Source of the DNA: G963665495 sp963667575
GTDB taxonomy: Bacteria > Desulfobacterota > Desulfovibrionia > Desulfovibrionales > Desulfovibrionaceae
Assembly: GCA_963667575.2 (NCBI GenBank)
Contig: CAXXHY010000008.1
Location: 196,432-260,431, forward strand
Reading direction: 5' to 3'
Length of the DNA: 64,000 nucleotides
Notes under the pieces: model-generated
The model's input: only the letters and a program-made list of their open reading frames with translations
Told to the model about the DNA's origin: nothing
Database searches by the model: none
Shown here: piece by piece, positions 25,450 through 34,548 of the stretch
Numbering within the stretch: the first letter of the stretch is position 1
Layout: every line of letters starts with the position of its first letter
Position numbers and translations under genes: made by a program

Positions 25450-26431
25450 TCAGGGGCCCGATGCCTGGGCGGCCTTGAAAAAAGTTTCCGTATCCTGCTC
25501 GATGGCAATAATGCGATGCTCTTCGAGCAGGGACGCAATGAGGCGTTCAACTTCTGCTTCTGGCGCCTGAAGGGCGGTTGCGAGCTGGCTCGTGCTTTGG
25601 GCTCTGCGACTTGTGGAGTGCAGAATGGCAAGGACCAGGTCGTGTTCGCCGGCGGGCTGATGCGAAGGTGACGCCGGGGGGAATTTTTCGCCTTGTTTAG
25701 GTTGCCTCGGAGCGCTTGCGGGTGTTGCGTGCTTGCCGAGCACTTCGCGCCACCGGGCAATTACCGCAGGGGATACGGGGAGGGCGCTGTGCGCGCCCGG
25801 TCTGTTCAACGTGACGACATCCACGCGGTCGGGCCGCAGGGAGGCGCAATACGCGTCCATGAGTTCGAGTTCTTGCTGCGTATCGTTTATTCCCTGCAAC
25901 AGGAGAACCTCCAGAAAGAGCTTGCCGGAGTATGCGGAGGCGAAAATCCAGCAGGTCCTGGGCCATTCTGGAGAGTTCGATGCCTTTGTGCGGCCGGTTG
26001 AGACGCAGAAAGGCCTGCGGGTCCAGCGTGTCCATGGATGGAAGGATCACGTCTGCCTGTAGCAGAGCGGTGCGGACATCGGGATGGCCAATGAGGGCTG
26101 AGTTGGTCAGCACGGCCACCGGTGTGTGCGGGAAGAGATTTTTGACGCCGGAGATGATTTCCGGGAGATCGCTGTTCAGGCAGGGTTCTCCGGAACCGCC
26201 CAGAGTGATGTGGTCCGGCGAGCTGTCGGCATGCTCTTTCCACAGGGCGAGCTCTGTCAACAGCGTCCGGGCGGGCACATAGGGTGCGCGGCGTAAGGTG
26301 TGCGTCGTGGTGGGTCCGACCTCGCAATACAGGCAGTCATGCGTGCAGATTTTTTTACCCAGCAAATCAAGGCCGAGTGAACGGCCGAGCCTGCTTGAGA
26401 GAACCGGACCAAAAATTGTACGAAATTCCAT
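25450..26431 (-). CDS. Radical SAM protein (COG0731-like) with one frameshift
   Basis: After repair about 326 residues. The first frame starts MEFRTIFGPVLSSRLGRSLG and contains the radical SAM cysteine motif CTHDCLYC (about residue 30), then ITLGGSGEPCLN and VAVLTNSALI, typical of the COG0731/Wyosine-related group. The frame breaks at about 25936-25942. Removing one C from CGCCTCC (coding strand) gives continuous SAYSGKLFLEVLLLQGIND and a 150-residue C-terminal part (ELMDAYCASLRPDRVDVVTL). The C-terminal third looks like a winged helix. The function is unknown. It is the first gene of the minus-strand string, 62 bases before the RNase gene. Confidence 0.74.
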
Positions 26432-27177
26432 GCAGCGTTATCCAGCTTCGACGGGGGGGGCGAAGTTCCGTCCAGTTGAGACGGCTTTTCGCAGTTGGAA
26501 ATAGTCGCTGTTTGCCGCCATGCTGTTTTGTATTCCATCGATTAGCGCCTTGCCTGGCCTGTAAATGACCACAGGGAGAAGCAGGATCGTAATCCCATGC
26601 CCAATACGCCGATCTCGCCATTTTTCTCTGCCGAGAGGGGTGAAACAGGGCGCCGCGTCGATTTTCAACAAAACAGGGAGTCCGCAAACAGTGCGTATAT
26701 CCGGTGGGAGAGACTGGAAAACGGTATGGTCAGGGCCGACATTGGGCCGCCGTATCCGAATTCGCGTTCCTGAAGACGTTTGTCCGAACTGCCGGCTGCT
26801 TCCAACGGAGGAGGCTTCCGGCCGCTTCTGCCGCCGCAAGGCAATGGCAGTGCGATCAGTACGAACCACGTCCCGGCTTGCAACAGAGGACGCTGTTGTT
26901 TCCCGAACGGTCAGGGACCGTTGCGCAAAAAGGCTTCAGCTGCAAACCAGAGGTAAAAGTTTGATTCTCCACCGGGAAATACCCCCGCCAGTACGTCAGT
27001 ATCTGCTTGAAATAGTATGCCCTTAGCATCGACGGGTCAAGAGGGAGAGAACAAAAGATATTGCCTGTGAAATAAAAAAAGCATGGATACGGCAATCTGG
27101 AGAAAACAGGGCGTGTCAGGAATCGTTTCGGGCTTGGTTGCGCATGTTCGAAAAAACCGCGAGCAACCTCCCGGCGC
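26432..27177. other. Gene-poor region of about 750 bp
   Basis: No convincing gene is seen. The best candidate is a 58-codon plus-strand frame at 26597-26773 (begins MPNTPISPFFSAERGETG) with a distant AGGA; it could be a small gene or the start of a decayed one, since similar-looking sequence continues in frame past its stop. A small hairpin ACGGTC-AGG-GACCGT lies near 26900. The region must hold the promoter of the radical SAM string; none is clear. Confidence 0.4.
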
Positions 27178-28110
27178 TCATTTTGGGGGAAGCAATTCGG
27201 AGGATGAAACCTGGTTGCGCCCGTTCTGCTTGGCCTGATACAGGGCCTGGTCTGCCTGGTTGATGAGATCCTCGGCGGACAAGCCATTGATGGGAATGAT
27301 GGACGAGACTCCCAAACTCACGGTCACATGGGAAGCCACTTGCGAACTTTCATGGCGAATCCCCAGTTTTTCTATGTTGGTGCGCATCTGTTCCGCGACC
27401 TGGCATGCGCCGGGAATATCGCTGCCCGGCAGCAGGGCCACGAATTCCTCTCCTCCGTACCGGGCCAGCAGGTCTCCGGCGCGGTTCAGGGTATCCTTTC
27501 CGAGGGTGCTGGCCACCTGGCGCAGGCAGTTGTCGCCCTCGAGGTGTCCGTAGGTATCGTTGTAGGCCTTGAAATGATCCACGTCCGCCATGATCACGGA
27601 AAGGCTGGAAGCGCTGCGCAAGGCGCGACGCCATTCCAGGGAGTAGCGTTCGTCAAAGAAACGTCTGTTGGGCAGACCGGTCAGCCCGTCCAGGTTGGCC
27701 AGTTGCTTGAGCAGTTCGGTCTGGTGGCGCAGGCGCAGGTGCGTGCGGACCCGGGCCTTGACCACGGGCGTACGGAAGGGTTTGACGATGTAATCCACCG
27801 CGCCGAGTTCGAACCCCCGTGTCTCGTCCTCGTCAGCGTCCAGGGAGGTGATGAAAATTACGGGGATGTCCTGGCTCAGCGGATCTTCCTTGATGCTGCG
27901 CAGGACCTCGAAGCCGTTGGTGTCGGGCATGAGCACGTCCAGGAGAATCAGGTCGGGGAGCTGTTCCTTCACCAGTTCGAGCGCGCGCGTGCCACTGGTG
28001 GCGGCAATGATATCGTGCTCCTGTCGCAGGGCTTCTCCCAGGATCTTGATGTGTTGCGGTACGTCGTCCACAATGAGAATTTTTGATCTGCGGTCCGGGT
28101 CGAAAACCAT
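27178..28110 (-). CDS. Response regulator with GGDEF domain (diguanylate cyclase)
   Basis: A 310-residue PleD/WspR-like protein. The receiver domain (residues 8-125) has ILIVDDV with the acidic pair, phospho-acceptor Asp in LPDLILLDVLMPD (about 56) and the Lys in DYIVKPFRTP. The GGDEF domain (about 140-305) has RRFFDERYSLEW, then MADVDHFKAYNDTYGH and the active-site ARYGGEEFVALLPG (GGEEF near 223); no RxxD inhibitory site is obvious five residues upstream. It should make cyclic-di-GMP when phosphorylated. ATG at 28108-28110 with GGAG upstream. It follows the hybrid kinase by 13 bases, so that kinase is the likely partner. Confidence 0.9.
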   Translation of the reverse strand: MVFDPDRRSKILIVDDVPQHIKILGEALRQEHDIIAATSGTRALELVKEQLPDLILLDVLMPDTNGFEVLRSIKEDPLSQDIPVIFITSLDADEDETRGFELGAVDYIVKPFRTPVVKARVRTHLRLRHQTELLKQLANLDGLTGLPNRRFFDERYSLEWRRALRSASSLSVIMADVDHFKAYNDTYGHLEGDNCLRQVASTLGKDTLNRAGDLLARYGGEEFVALLPGSDIPGACQVAEQMRTNIEKLGIRHESSQVASHVTVSLGVSSIIPINGLSAEDLINQADQALYQAKQNGRNQVSSSELLPPK

Positions 28111-28123
28111 GAAGAACTCCGTG

Positions 28124-31100
28124 TTACGCGTCCGGTTTTTCCAATGTATCCAGCAGCGCAATGATTAACTTTTCGGCGACGTCAAAGTCGAAAACCGCCA
28201 GGGCATGCTCCAGTTCGGTGAGCATTTCGGGTCGTTCCTGCTGCGGAAAAAGGCTGATAAGTTCCTGCAGGGGTCTGTCCACGTCCAGCAGGTTCTGGTG
28301 TGAGAGTTCCTGGAGCGTATGCAGCAGCAGGATGGCTCTGTCCTTGCACTGATCCAGCGGGCAGGCAGCCTCTTGAGACTCGTCGTCCTGCAGTGTGGCG
28401 ATGCTGTCCTGGGCCTGTTCCATGGCGGCCATAAGTCTGGTTATGGACGCTGGATCAGGTGTTTCGTTGTTGCGCAGCAATTCGTGCATTTCCTTGCATG
28501 TTTCGAACACATCTTGGATTCCCAGGTTGCCGGAAGCGCCCTTGAGCGCGTGCACGAGTTCCATTGCTGTTTTGAGGTCCGCCGCATTGACGGCTTCCTC
28601 CACTCGCAGCGGAGTTTCCTGAAACATGGGCACGAAGTCTTTCAGCAGGTTTATATAAAGCGTACGGTTTCCTGACAAGTGCGCGAGACCTTTTCTCGTG
28701 TCAATGGCCGGCAGGTCGAGGGTGACGTCGGAAGCCAGCGGCTTTTTGATTTCCTTAGTGCTGTCCGCAAGGCGTTTTTCTTCTGGAAGCCAGTTGCCCA
28801 GCACTGTGTAGAGCTGCGCCGGTTCCACGGGTTTGGTGAGAAAGGCGTTCATGCCCTGGCCCAGACTGAGCTCCCGGTCTTCGCTGGTGGCGTGCGCGGT
28901 CATGGCCAGAATGGGGATGCCGGCGAACACCGGATCCTGGCGGATCAGCCTTGTGGCCTGGAATCCATCCATCTCGGGCATCTGGACATCCATGAGGATG
29001 GCGTCGATTTTCGGCGTGCTGTGCAGCAGTTCGATGGCTTCGCGGCCGTTTTGCGCCAGAACCACTTCGATGCCCGACTGCTGCAGCAGTTCACGGGCGA
29101 TCTGCTGGTTTATGGGGTTGTCTTCGGCCACCAGCATGGTGACGTTCTGCCAGCGGGGAAGGCTTTGCTGCCGATGGCCGTGTCCGGTATGCTCGGAACG
29201 GACCAGGGGCGGCTGCACGGCATGCTGCAGCGCTTCAAGCAACGCGTAGTCATGCAAGGGGGTATTCACAAAGGCGTCCGCCTTTGCTGCCTGCAGAATG
29301 TCATCGGCGTCTTCCGGAGCCGGGGCTCTGAACAGCAGTACGCCCACCAGCTTTGGAGAACGCTGTTTCAGATTGCGGCTGAGCTCCCTGGCGTTGATGT
29401 CCGGAAGTTCCATATCGATGACGGACAGCCCGATATCGGCAGAGGAACTAAACAGATGGCTGGCCTCCAGTCCGCTTTTGGCAATGACAGGCCGTATGCC
29501 CAGGGACTCAAGGTACTTGGTCAGAATGGCGGCGATCTGTTGTCCGGCGGTCACAACCAGGGCTGCCTTGTTGCGGATTCTGAGCGGTGTTTCCGGCCGT
29601 GGTCCTGGAGGGCTGTCCGGCAAATCAAAAAGAGTGCTGAAAATGAAAGAGCTGCCCTTGCCCGGGGTGCTTTCGAGCCGGATGCTGCCGCCCATATGCT
29701 CCACAAGTCGCTGACAGATGGCCAGCCCCAGACCGGTTCCGCCGTATTTGCGGGTGGTGGATTCGTCGGCCTGGGCAAAGGCTCCGAAAAGCCGCTTCTG
29801 CTGTTCCTCGGTAATGCCTATGCCGGAATCGCGTACGCTGAATTCGATGCTTGCGCTTTGGGAGTTTTGTTTGAGAAGGCGGACGGAAAGTTGCACAAAT
29901 CCTTTTTCCGTGAACTTGATGGCGTTGTTGATGAGGTTGATGCAGATTTGTTTCAGGCGCAGGGAATCTCCTACGAAAGTGTCGGACAGGCTGGTATCCA
30001 CGTCAAAGCAGAAGTCGATCTGCTTGTTTCTGGCCGAAAGGGCGGTGATGTCCGCCACCTGATCGAGGGTCAGTCGCAGGCTGAATTCCTTTTTCTCCAG
30101 GATCAGTTTGCCTGCTTCGATTTTGGAAAAATCCAGGATGTCGTTGATCAGGTGCAGGAGCAGGCCGGCCGAGGATTGCAGCTTGAACATGTAGTCCTGC
30201 TGCTTGGGCGTCAGGTCCGTTCGCAGCGCAAGTTCGCTCAGGCCGATGACGGCGTTCAGCGGTGTTCTGATCTCATGGCTCATGCGCGCGAGAAAATTGC
30301 TTTTCTCGGTATTGGCGCGGCGCAGGTCGGTTTCCATTCTTTTGCGCGCGTCGATATCCTGAAACATTCCGGAGAGGTTGACCACCTGGCCGTTTTCCTT
30401 GTGCGCCTCTCCCATGGCCCGGACCCAGAGCCTGTTTCCTCTGGCTGTGGTCAATTGCAGTTCGAGGTCATAGGGCGTTCCCTGGACAATGGTTTTTTCC
30501 AGGGCTTCTCTGAGCATGACCCGGTCTTCGGGCTCATAAAAATCAATGGCGTTATCCACGGTGGGCACAAAATCTTCATCCACTTCATGTATGGCGTAGA
30601 CCACCTGGGTCCACTGGAGGTTGTTGGTCCGCAGGTCCAGCTCCCAGCCCCCCAGGCGGGCCATCTCCTGCGTAACGGACAGCAAGTGGCGCTGTTTTTC
30701 CAGGAGCGCTTCAGCCTCGCGACGTTCGGTTATATCCCGTACGCTGCCCACCGCGTACCATTGGCCCTGGTGGATGAAGGCCGCGACGGCGCGTTCGGCG
30801 GGGAAGAACGATCCGTCTTTGCGCTTGGCGTCGAAAATCTGGATGTTTCCGATGACACTGCCGCGGCCGGTGCGGGAAAACTCCTCGAGTCCGGGGTAAA
30901 TATCCTTATGATACTTTTCAGGGGAGATGAGCTGGTGCAGGTCCTCTCCCAAGGCCTCATGTTTTGAATAGCCGAAAATTGTCTCAGCCGCGGGGCTCCA
31001 GTAACGGACCATGCCCTTGGCGTCGATCATGATCATGGCATCGTGGGTGGCTGCGGCCATGGCCGAGAGCCGGGCTTCCCGCTCGCGCAGGGAATTTTCC

Positions 31101-32257
31101 GCTTCTTTGCGTTTGGTGATGTCCATGGCGATGGCCAGGTACCCGCTGATCTGGTCCGAAGGGTCCGTGATGGGGGTGATGGTCAGTTCCACCAGGATGC
31201 GCTGGCCATAGCGTGTTATGTAGGTCCATTCCTTTGATTCGCGGCGATCCAGAAAGGGTTTTGTCCTGAAAATGTCCAAGGGGTTCTTTTTTTCCGGATA
31301 GAACGAACGCAGAGCCGCGTGGGCACTTTTGATCTCCTGCGGATCGTGAAACAGAATAGGGGTTTGTTTGTCGATTATTTCCCAGGCAGTGTACTGCAGC
31401 ATGCTTTCGGCAGCCGGGTTGAAGAGTCTGATGATCCCTTCGAGGTCCGTGGCGATGATGGCGACCCCAGTGGCGGACTGCAGAACGGTTTCCAGGTACT
31501 GTTTGCTTTCCAGCAGATCCTGCTGGGTCTGTTCGTGCAGTTCGATTTCCGCACTGAGCGCCTGGTTTGCTTTTTCGATAGTGTTCACGCTGTGCTGCAA
31601 CTCTGCGGTGTTGTCCTGAAGCTCCCTTTGCTGTTTGTAAAGTTCCGCCAGAGTGGGCATCAGGAGCACGAACCATTCGAACAACAATAGAATCATGATG
31701 ACGGCCAGTCCGGTCAGCTGGAAATAAAAGCCTTTGCTGGCTTGCTGCTGCCCGGCTTTTTCAAACTGAGCAACGGAGTTTTCCAGTTCCTGCAGCAGTC
31801 TTTGGGATTTTGCAATCAGCGAGGCTGCCAGTTTGTTCTGTTCCGGCTCCGGTAAGGGCGGTTGCAGGTCTGCCAAGGTTCGGGCCAGCGCAACGTATGC
31901 CTGGATTTGCGTCTCATGATCGGACTGCATTGTCGGGTGTAACAAAGGAGCCGGGGTATAGGTTTTTCGGAATTCAAGCAGTGTGGCATGCCCCTTTTCC
32001 AGGGCATCGGCTGTCTGGTGAAGGATTTCCGATGCTTGCTCAGAGGAAATGGCGCCGCTGGGGTGGAGTTTTTCCAGCCCGTACCCCAGAATCCGTTGCG
32101 AAAGCATGCGCTGACGACCGCTTTGATTGATTATGCTGGCGTATTGCTGTTCTTCCTGCAAAAGATTTTGACCATAGAGAAAGCTCGCCAGTATGGTGAA
32201 GAAAATCAGTGTCATTACAGACAAATGTCTGATTGCCAGCGAACGTGCTCGGGTCAT
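28124..32257 (-). CDS. Hybrid sensor histidine kinase (PilJ-like sensor, 3 PAS, HisKA, 2 REC, Hpt)
   Basis: A 1377-residue membrane kinase. Transmembrane segments lie near residues 13-30 and 175-200 and flank a periplasmic PilJ/type-IV-pili-transducer-like domain (SGRQRMLSQRILGYG). A coiled coil and three PAS domains follow (about 245-640). HisKA has the phospho-His in MSHEIRTPLNAVIG (about 660); the ATPase shows NAIKFTEKG, DSGIGI and GTGLGLAIC (about 845). The first receiver (about 900-1015) is degenerate: it has no acidic pair and no Lys. The second (about 1035-1150) is complete (VAEDNPINQQ; LMDVQMPEMDG; TKP). A C-terminal Hpt carries LVHALKGASGNLG (about 1237). The PilJ and receiver-GGDEF context suggests surface or nitrate-like sensing feeding cyclic-di-GMP; the ligand is unknown. 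Confidence 0.88.
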   Translation of the reverse strand: MTRARSLAIRHLSVMTLIFFTILASFLYGQNLLQEEQQYASIINQSGRQRMLSQRILGYGLEKLHPSGAISSEQASEILHQTADALEKGHATLLEFRKTYTPAPLLHPTMQSDHETQIQAYVALARTLADLQPPLPEPEQNKLAASLIAKSQRLLQELENSVAQFEKAGQQQASKGFYFQLTGLAVIMILLLFEWFVLLMPTLAELYKQQRELQDNTAELQHSVNTIEKANQALSAEIELHEQTQQDLLESKQYLETVLQSATGVAIIATDLEGIIRLFNPAAESMLQYTAWEIIDKQTPILFHDPQEIKSAHAALRSFYPEKKNPLDIFRTKPFLDRRESKEWTYITRYGQRILVELTITPITDPSDQISGYLAIAMDITKRKEAENSLREREARLSAMAAATHDAMIMIDAKGMVRYWSPAAETIFGYSKHEALGEDLHQLISPEKYHKDIYPGLEEFSRTGRGSVIGNIQIFDAKRKDGSFFPAERAVAAFIHQGQWYAVGSVRDITERREAEALLEKQRHLLSVTQEMARLGGWELDLRTNNLQWTQVVYAIHEVDEDFVPTVDNAIDFYEPEDRVMLREALEKTIVQGTPYDLELQLTTARGNRLWVRAMGEAHKENGQVVNLSGMFQDIDARKRMETDLRRANTEKSNFLARMSHEIRTPLNAVIGLSELALRTDLTPKQQDYMFKLQSSAGLLLHLINDILDFSKIEAGKLILEKKEFSLRLTLDQVADITALSARNKQIDFCFDVDTSLSDTFVGDSLRLKQICINLINNAIKFTEKGFVQLSVRLLKQNSQSASIEFSVRDSGIGITEEQQKRLFGAFAQADESTTRKYGGTGLGLAICQRLVEHMGGSIRLESTPGKGSSFIFSTLFDLPDSPPGPRPETPLRIRNKAALVVTAGQQIAAILTKYLESLGIRPVIAKSGLEASHLFSSSADIGLSVIDMELPDINARELSRNLKQRSPKLVGVLLFRAPAPEDADDILQAAKADAFVNTPLHDYALLEALQHAVQPPLVRSEHTGHGHRQQSLPRWQNVTMLVAEDNPINQQIARELLQQSGIEVVLAQNGREAIELLHSTPKIDAILMDVQMPEMDGFQATRLIRQDPVFAGIPILAMTAHATSEDRELSLGQGMNAFLTKPVEPAQLYTVLGNWLPEEKRLADSTKEIKKPLASDVTLDLPAIDTRKGLAHLSGNRTLYINLLKDFVPMFQETPLRVEEAVNAADLKTAMELVHALKGASGNLGIQDVFETCKEMHELLRNNETPDPASITRLMAAMEQAQDSIATLQDDESQEAACPLDQCKDRAILLLHTLQELSHQNLLDVDRPLQELISLFPQQERPEMLTELEHALAVFDFDVAEKLIIALLDTLEKPDA

Positions 32258-32430
32258 TTCGGGGAGGTCTCCTCATTTCACGACGGCTTGCTCCGGAAAA
32301 GTCAGTCCGTCAGGAAAATACACCATTGCGGCATCATACCTTGAATAGAGGAAAAAAGCCAGATTATCGCAAGATCGGACAAGATGTCCGGAGGGCTTGC
32401 TTTTGACATTTTGGAGCGGAAATCCCACGA

Positions 32431-32458
32431 TTGCCCCGGGGGAGGGTTATGCTATAGT
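32431..32458 (+). promoter_or_regulatory. Candidate sigma-70 promoter
   Basis: TTGCCC (32431-32436) and TATAGT (32453-32458) are separated by 16 bases, upstream of the membrane-protein and PFK-2 genes. Confidence 0.4.
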
Positions 32459-32604
32459 GTCGTACCAGAAACGGAGCCGAGCGCGAATCCTCGGATCGGT
32501 TGCTTTTTGCGGACCGGAACCTGCTCTGGCGTATGTTATCTTCTGATGGAAAGCCGTATGCGTATGGAACACTGGTATGGACCCCCAATCAAGGAGATTC
32601 TCCG

Positions 32605-33237
32605 ATGACGACGAATTATCAAGTTGCAGCACCGGATTTAGGCTTGGGTTCGCTTCTTTCCCGAAGCTGGAGGACATTCAAGGAGCGCTTTGGATTGTGC
32701 CTTGGGGCCATAGCGGTCTATCTGCTCATCCAGTTGCTGATGAGCATCGGCCCCAAGGACAGCTGGATCGATTCCACGCTGCGGATACTTTCTTTCTTTA
32801 TTTCCGGACCGTTATCCGCCGGGCTGTATATGTTTTATCTGCGCGTGGTGCGGGGCGAACAAGCCGACGTGACCATGATCTTCGAGGGCTTCGGCATTTT
32901 CAGAAAAGCGTTCTGTGTTTCCTTTCTGATGATTCTGCTCATTTCCATCGGCACGGCCCTGCTGGTCATTCCCGGGATCATTCTTTACGTGGGGCTGTTC
33001 CCCGGCATGTACCTGATTCTGGACGCCGATTATTCCATCACCGACACGCTGCGCAAGGCCTGGGACATGACCCGCGGCTCCCGCTGGCAGATTTTTTTCG
33101 TCTGTCTGTTCCTGGTTTTCGTGAATCTGATAGGCCTGGCCGCCCTGGGGGTGGGCGTGGTGTTTACCGGCGCGTACTCCATGCTGGTTTCGGCATATAT
33201 GTATGAAGAACTATTCCGGAATGGCGGAACAATATAA
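32605..33237 (+). CDS. Integral membrane protein, DUF975-like
   Basis: A 210-residue protein with about five or six hydrophobic segments (AIAVYLLIQLLM; ILSFFISGPLSAGLYM; FLMILLISIGTALLVIPGII; FFVCLFLVFVNLIGLAALG). The pattern GxxxPGIILYVGLFPGMYLILD resembles the DUF975/glycerophosphodiester-phosphodiesterase membrane-domain group; no enzymatic residues are seen. I use the ATG at 32605 with AAGGAG nine bases upstream; the frame opens at 32500. It lies 20 bases before the PFK-2/FBPase-2 gene and is probably cotranscribed with it. The function is unknown. Confidence 0.7.
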   Translation: MTTNYQVAAPDLGLGSLLSRSWRTFKERFGLCLGAIAVYLLIQLLMSIGPKDSWIDSTLRILSFFISGPLSAGLYMFYLRVVRGEQADVTMIFEGFGIFRKAFCVSFLMILLISIGTALLVIPGIILYVGLFPGMYLILDADYSITDTLRKAWDMTRGSRWQIFFVCLFLVFVNLIGLAALGVGVVFTGAYSMLVSAYMYEELFRNGGTI

Positions 33238-33257
33238 CCTCTGATTTCGGCATTTTT

Positions 33258-34487
33258 ATGAATAACAAGCTGTATATCGTGATGGTCGGCTTGCCCGCCA
33301 GGGGCAAGTCGGTCATCGCCACCAAGATCAAGGAAAATCTGGCCAAGGAAGGCATCCGGGTCGAGGTATTCAACAATGGCAATGTCCGCCGCCGCCTGTT
33401 GCCGCAGAACACCTCGCACGCGGAATTCTACAACCCCTTCAATGAGGAATTCACCCGGCTGCGCGAAGAGATTGCCCTGGTCAACATCTATGAAGCCAAG
33501 TATTACCTGCGCGGTTCGGGGCAGGTGGCCATTCTGGACGCCACCAATGTCAGCAGACAGCGCAGAAACAAGATCTGCTGCCATCTGGAAGACCATCCCA
33601 TCTGCTTTGTCGAATGCGTCAATGAAGACGAGGACCTGGTGCACGCCAGCGTCGAGCGCAAGACAGGCCTGCCGGAGTTCGCCCATCTGAGCAAGGAACA
33701 GGCCTTTCAGAGCCTGATGGACCGCATCGATTACTATCGCAGCAATTATGACGTGCTGGATTCGGAAGCGAATTTCATCTCACTGGATTCCCTGAATAAC
33801 CGCATTCTGAAAGAACGCGTCAACGCCGTCCTTCCCTATTATACGCGCATTCGCGATATTCTGGTCTCGGACTGGGTCAAAAGTCTGTATCTCGTACGGC
33901 ATGGAGAAACCGTCTACAATACGGAGTACCGTATCGGCGGGGATTCTTTGTTGACGGACAAGGGCCATGCCCAGGCCCAGGCGCTGGCCAGGCATTTTCA
34001 GAGCGTGCATCTTCCGTACATCATCCGCAGCGAGAAACTGCGCTGCAAGCAGATGGTGGAAACGCTCACCCAGGATCGTCCGGACTGCAACGTCATTCCT
34101 CTGGGGGAGTTCAACGAGATCGATGCGGGAGTCTGCGAAGGCATGACCTATCAGGAGATCAAGGACAGCATGCCGGACGTTTACAGCCAGCGTTCCAAGG
34201 ACAAGTACAACTACGTGTACCCCAATGGCGAAGGCTATGTGACCCTCAAGGAGAGAGTCAACAGAGGGATCAAAAAGGCCCTGTATCTGAGCGGCAATGC
34301 GGAAAACATCATGATTGTGGGCCATCAGGCCGTCAACAGAATGATCCTCTCGCATTTTCTGTTTCGGCGTACTGAGGATGTCCCTTACATTTATATCCCG
34401 CAGGATCAGTATTTTCACATCATCTCGACGCAAAGCAAGAAGCTGTTCGAACTGAAGCCGTTCTCCGCCTGGCGTCAGTCTCCCTGA
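33258..34487 (+). CDS. Bifunctional 6-phosphofructo-2-kinase/fructose-2,6-bisphosphatase-like protein
   Basis: A 409-residue fusion with the domain order of eukaryotic PFKFB enzymes. The N-terminal kinase (residues 1-210) has the P-loop VMVGLPARGKSVIATK, the FNNGNVRRR segment matching eukaryotic FNxGxxRR, and ILDATNVSRQRR. The C-terminal histidine phosphatase (about 212-395) has LYLVRHGETVYN with the catalytic His, EIDAGVCEGMTY and IVGHQAVNRMIL with the second His. Key catalytic parts of both domains look intact, so synthesis and breakdown of fructose-2,6-bisphosphate are plausible. This enzyme is unusual in bacteria but has been noted in some deltaproteobacterial genomes. The real substrate has not been shown. 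Cytoplasmic; it follows a membrane-protein gene and is convergent with flagellin. Confidence 0.85.
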   Translation: MNNKLYIVMVGLPARGKSVIATKIKENLAKEGIRVEVFNNGNVRRRLLPQNTSHAEFYNPFNEEFTRLREEIALVNIYEAKYYLRGSGQVAILDATNVSRQRRNKICCHLEDHPICFVECVNEDEDLVHASVERKTGLPEFAHLSKEQAFQSLMDRIDYYRSNYDVLDSEANFISLDSLNNRILKERVNAVLPYYTRIRDILVSDWVKSLYLVRHGETVYNTEYRIGGDSLLTDKGHAQAQALARHFQSVHLPYIIRSEKLRCKQMVETLTQDRPDCNVIPLGEFNEIDAGVCEGMTYQEIKDSMPDVYSQRSKDKYNYVYPNGEGYVTLKERVNRGIKKALYLSGNAENIMIVGHQAVNRMILSHFLFRRTEDVPYIYIPQDQYFHIISTQSKKLFELKPFSAWRQSP

Positions 34488-34548
34488 CACTCTTCCCGTC
34501 GCCAGCCTCGCGGCCGGTGCTCGTGGCAGGCAGCCCGGCTGTCCGTTA

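Noticed and set aside
26565..27026. 153-codon plus-strand frame in the gene-poor region
   Set aside because: Arg-rich, unlike any family, no ribosome site; mentioned only as unexplained sequence.
28679..30967. 762-codon open frame on the plus strand
   Set aside because: Antisense to the hybrid kinase, which has clear domains and a proper start.
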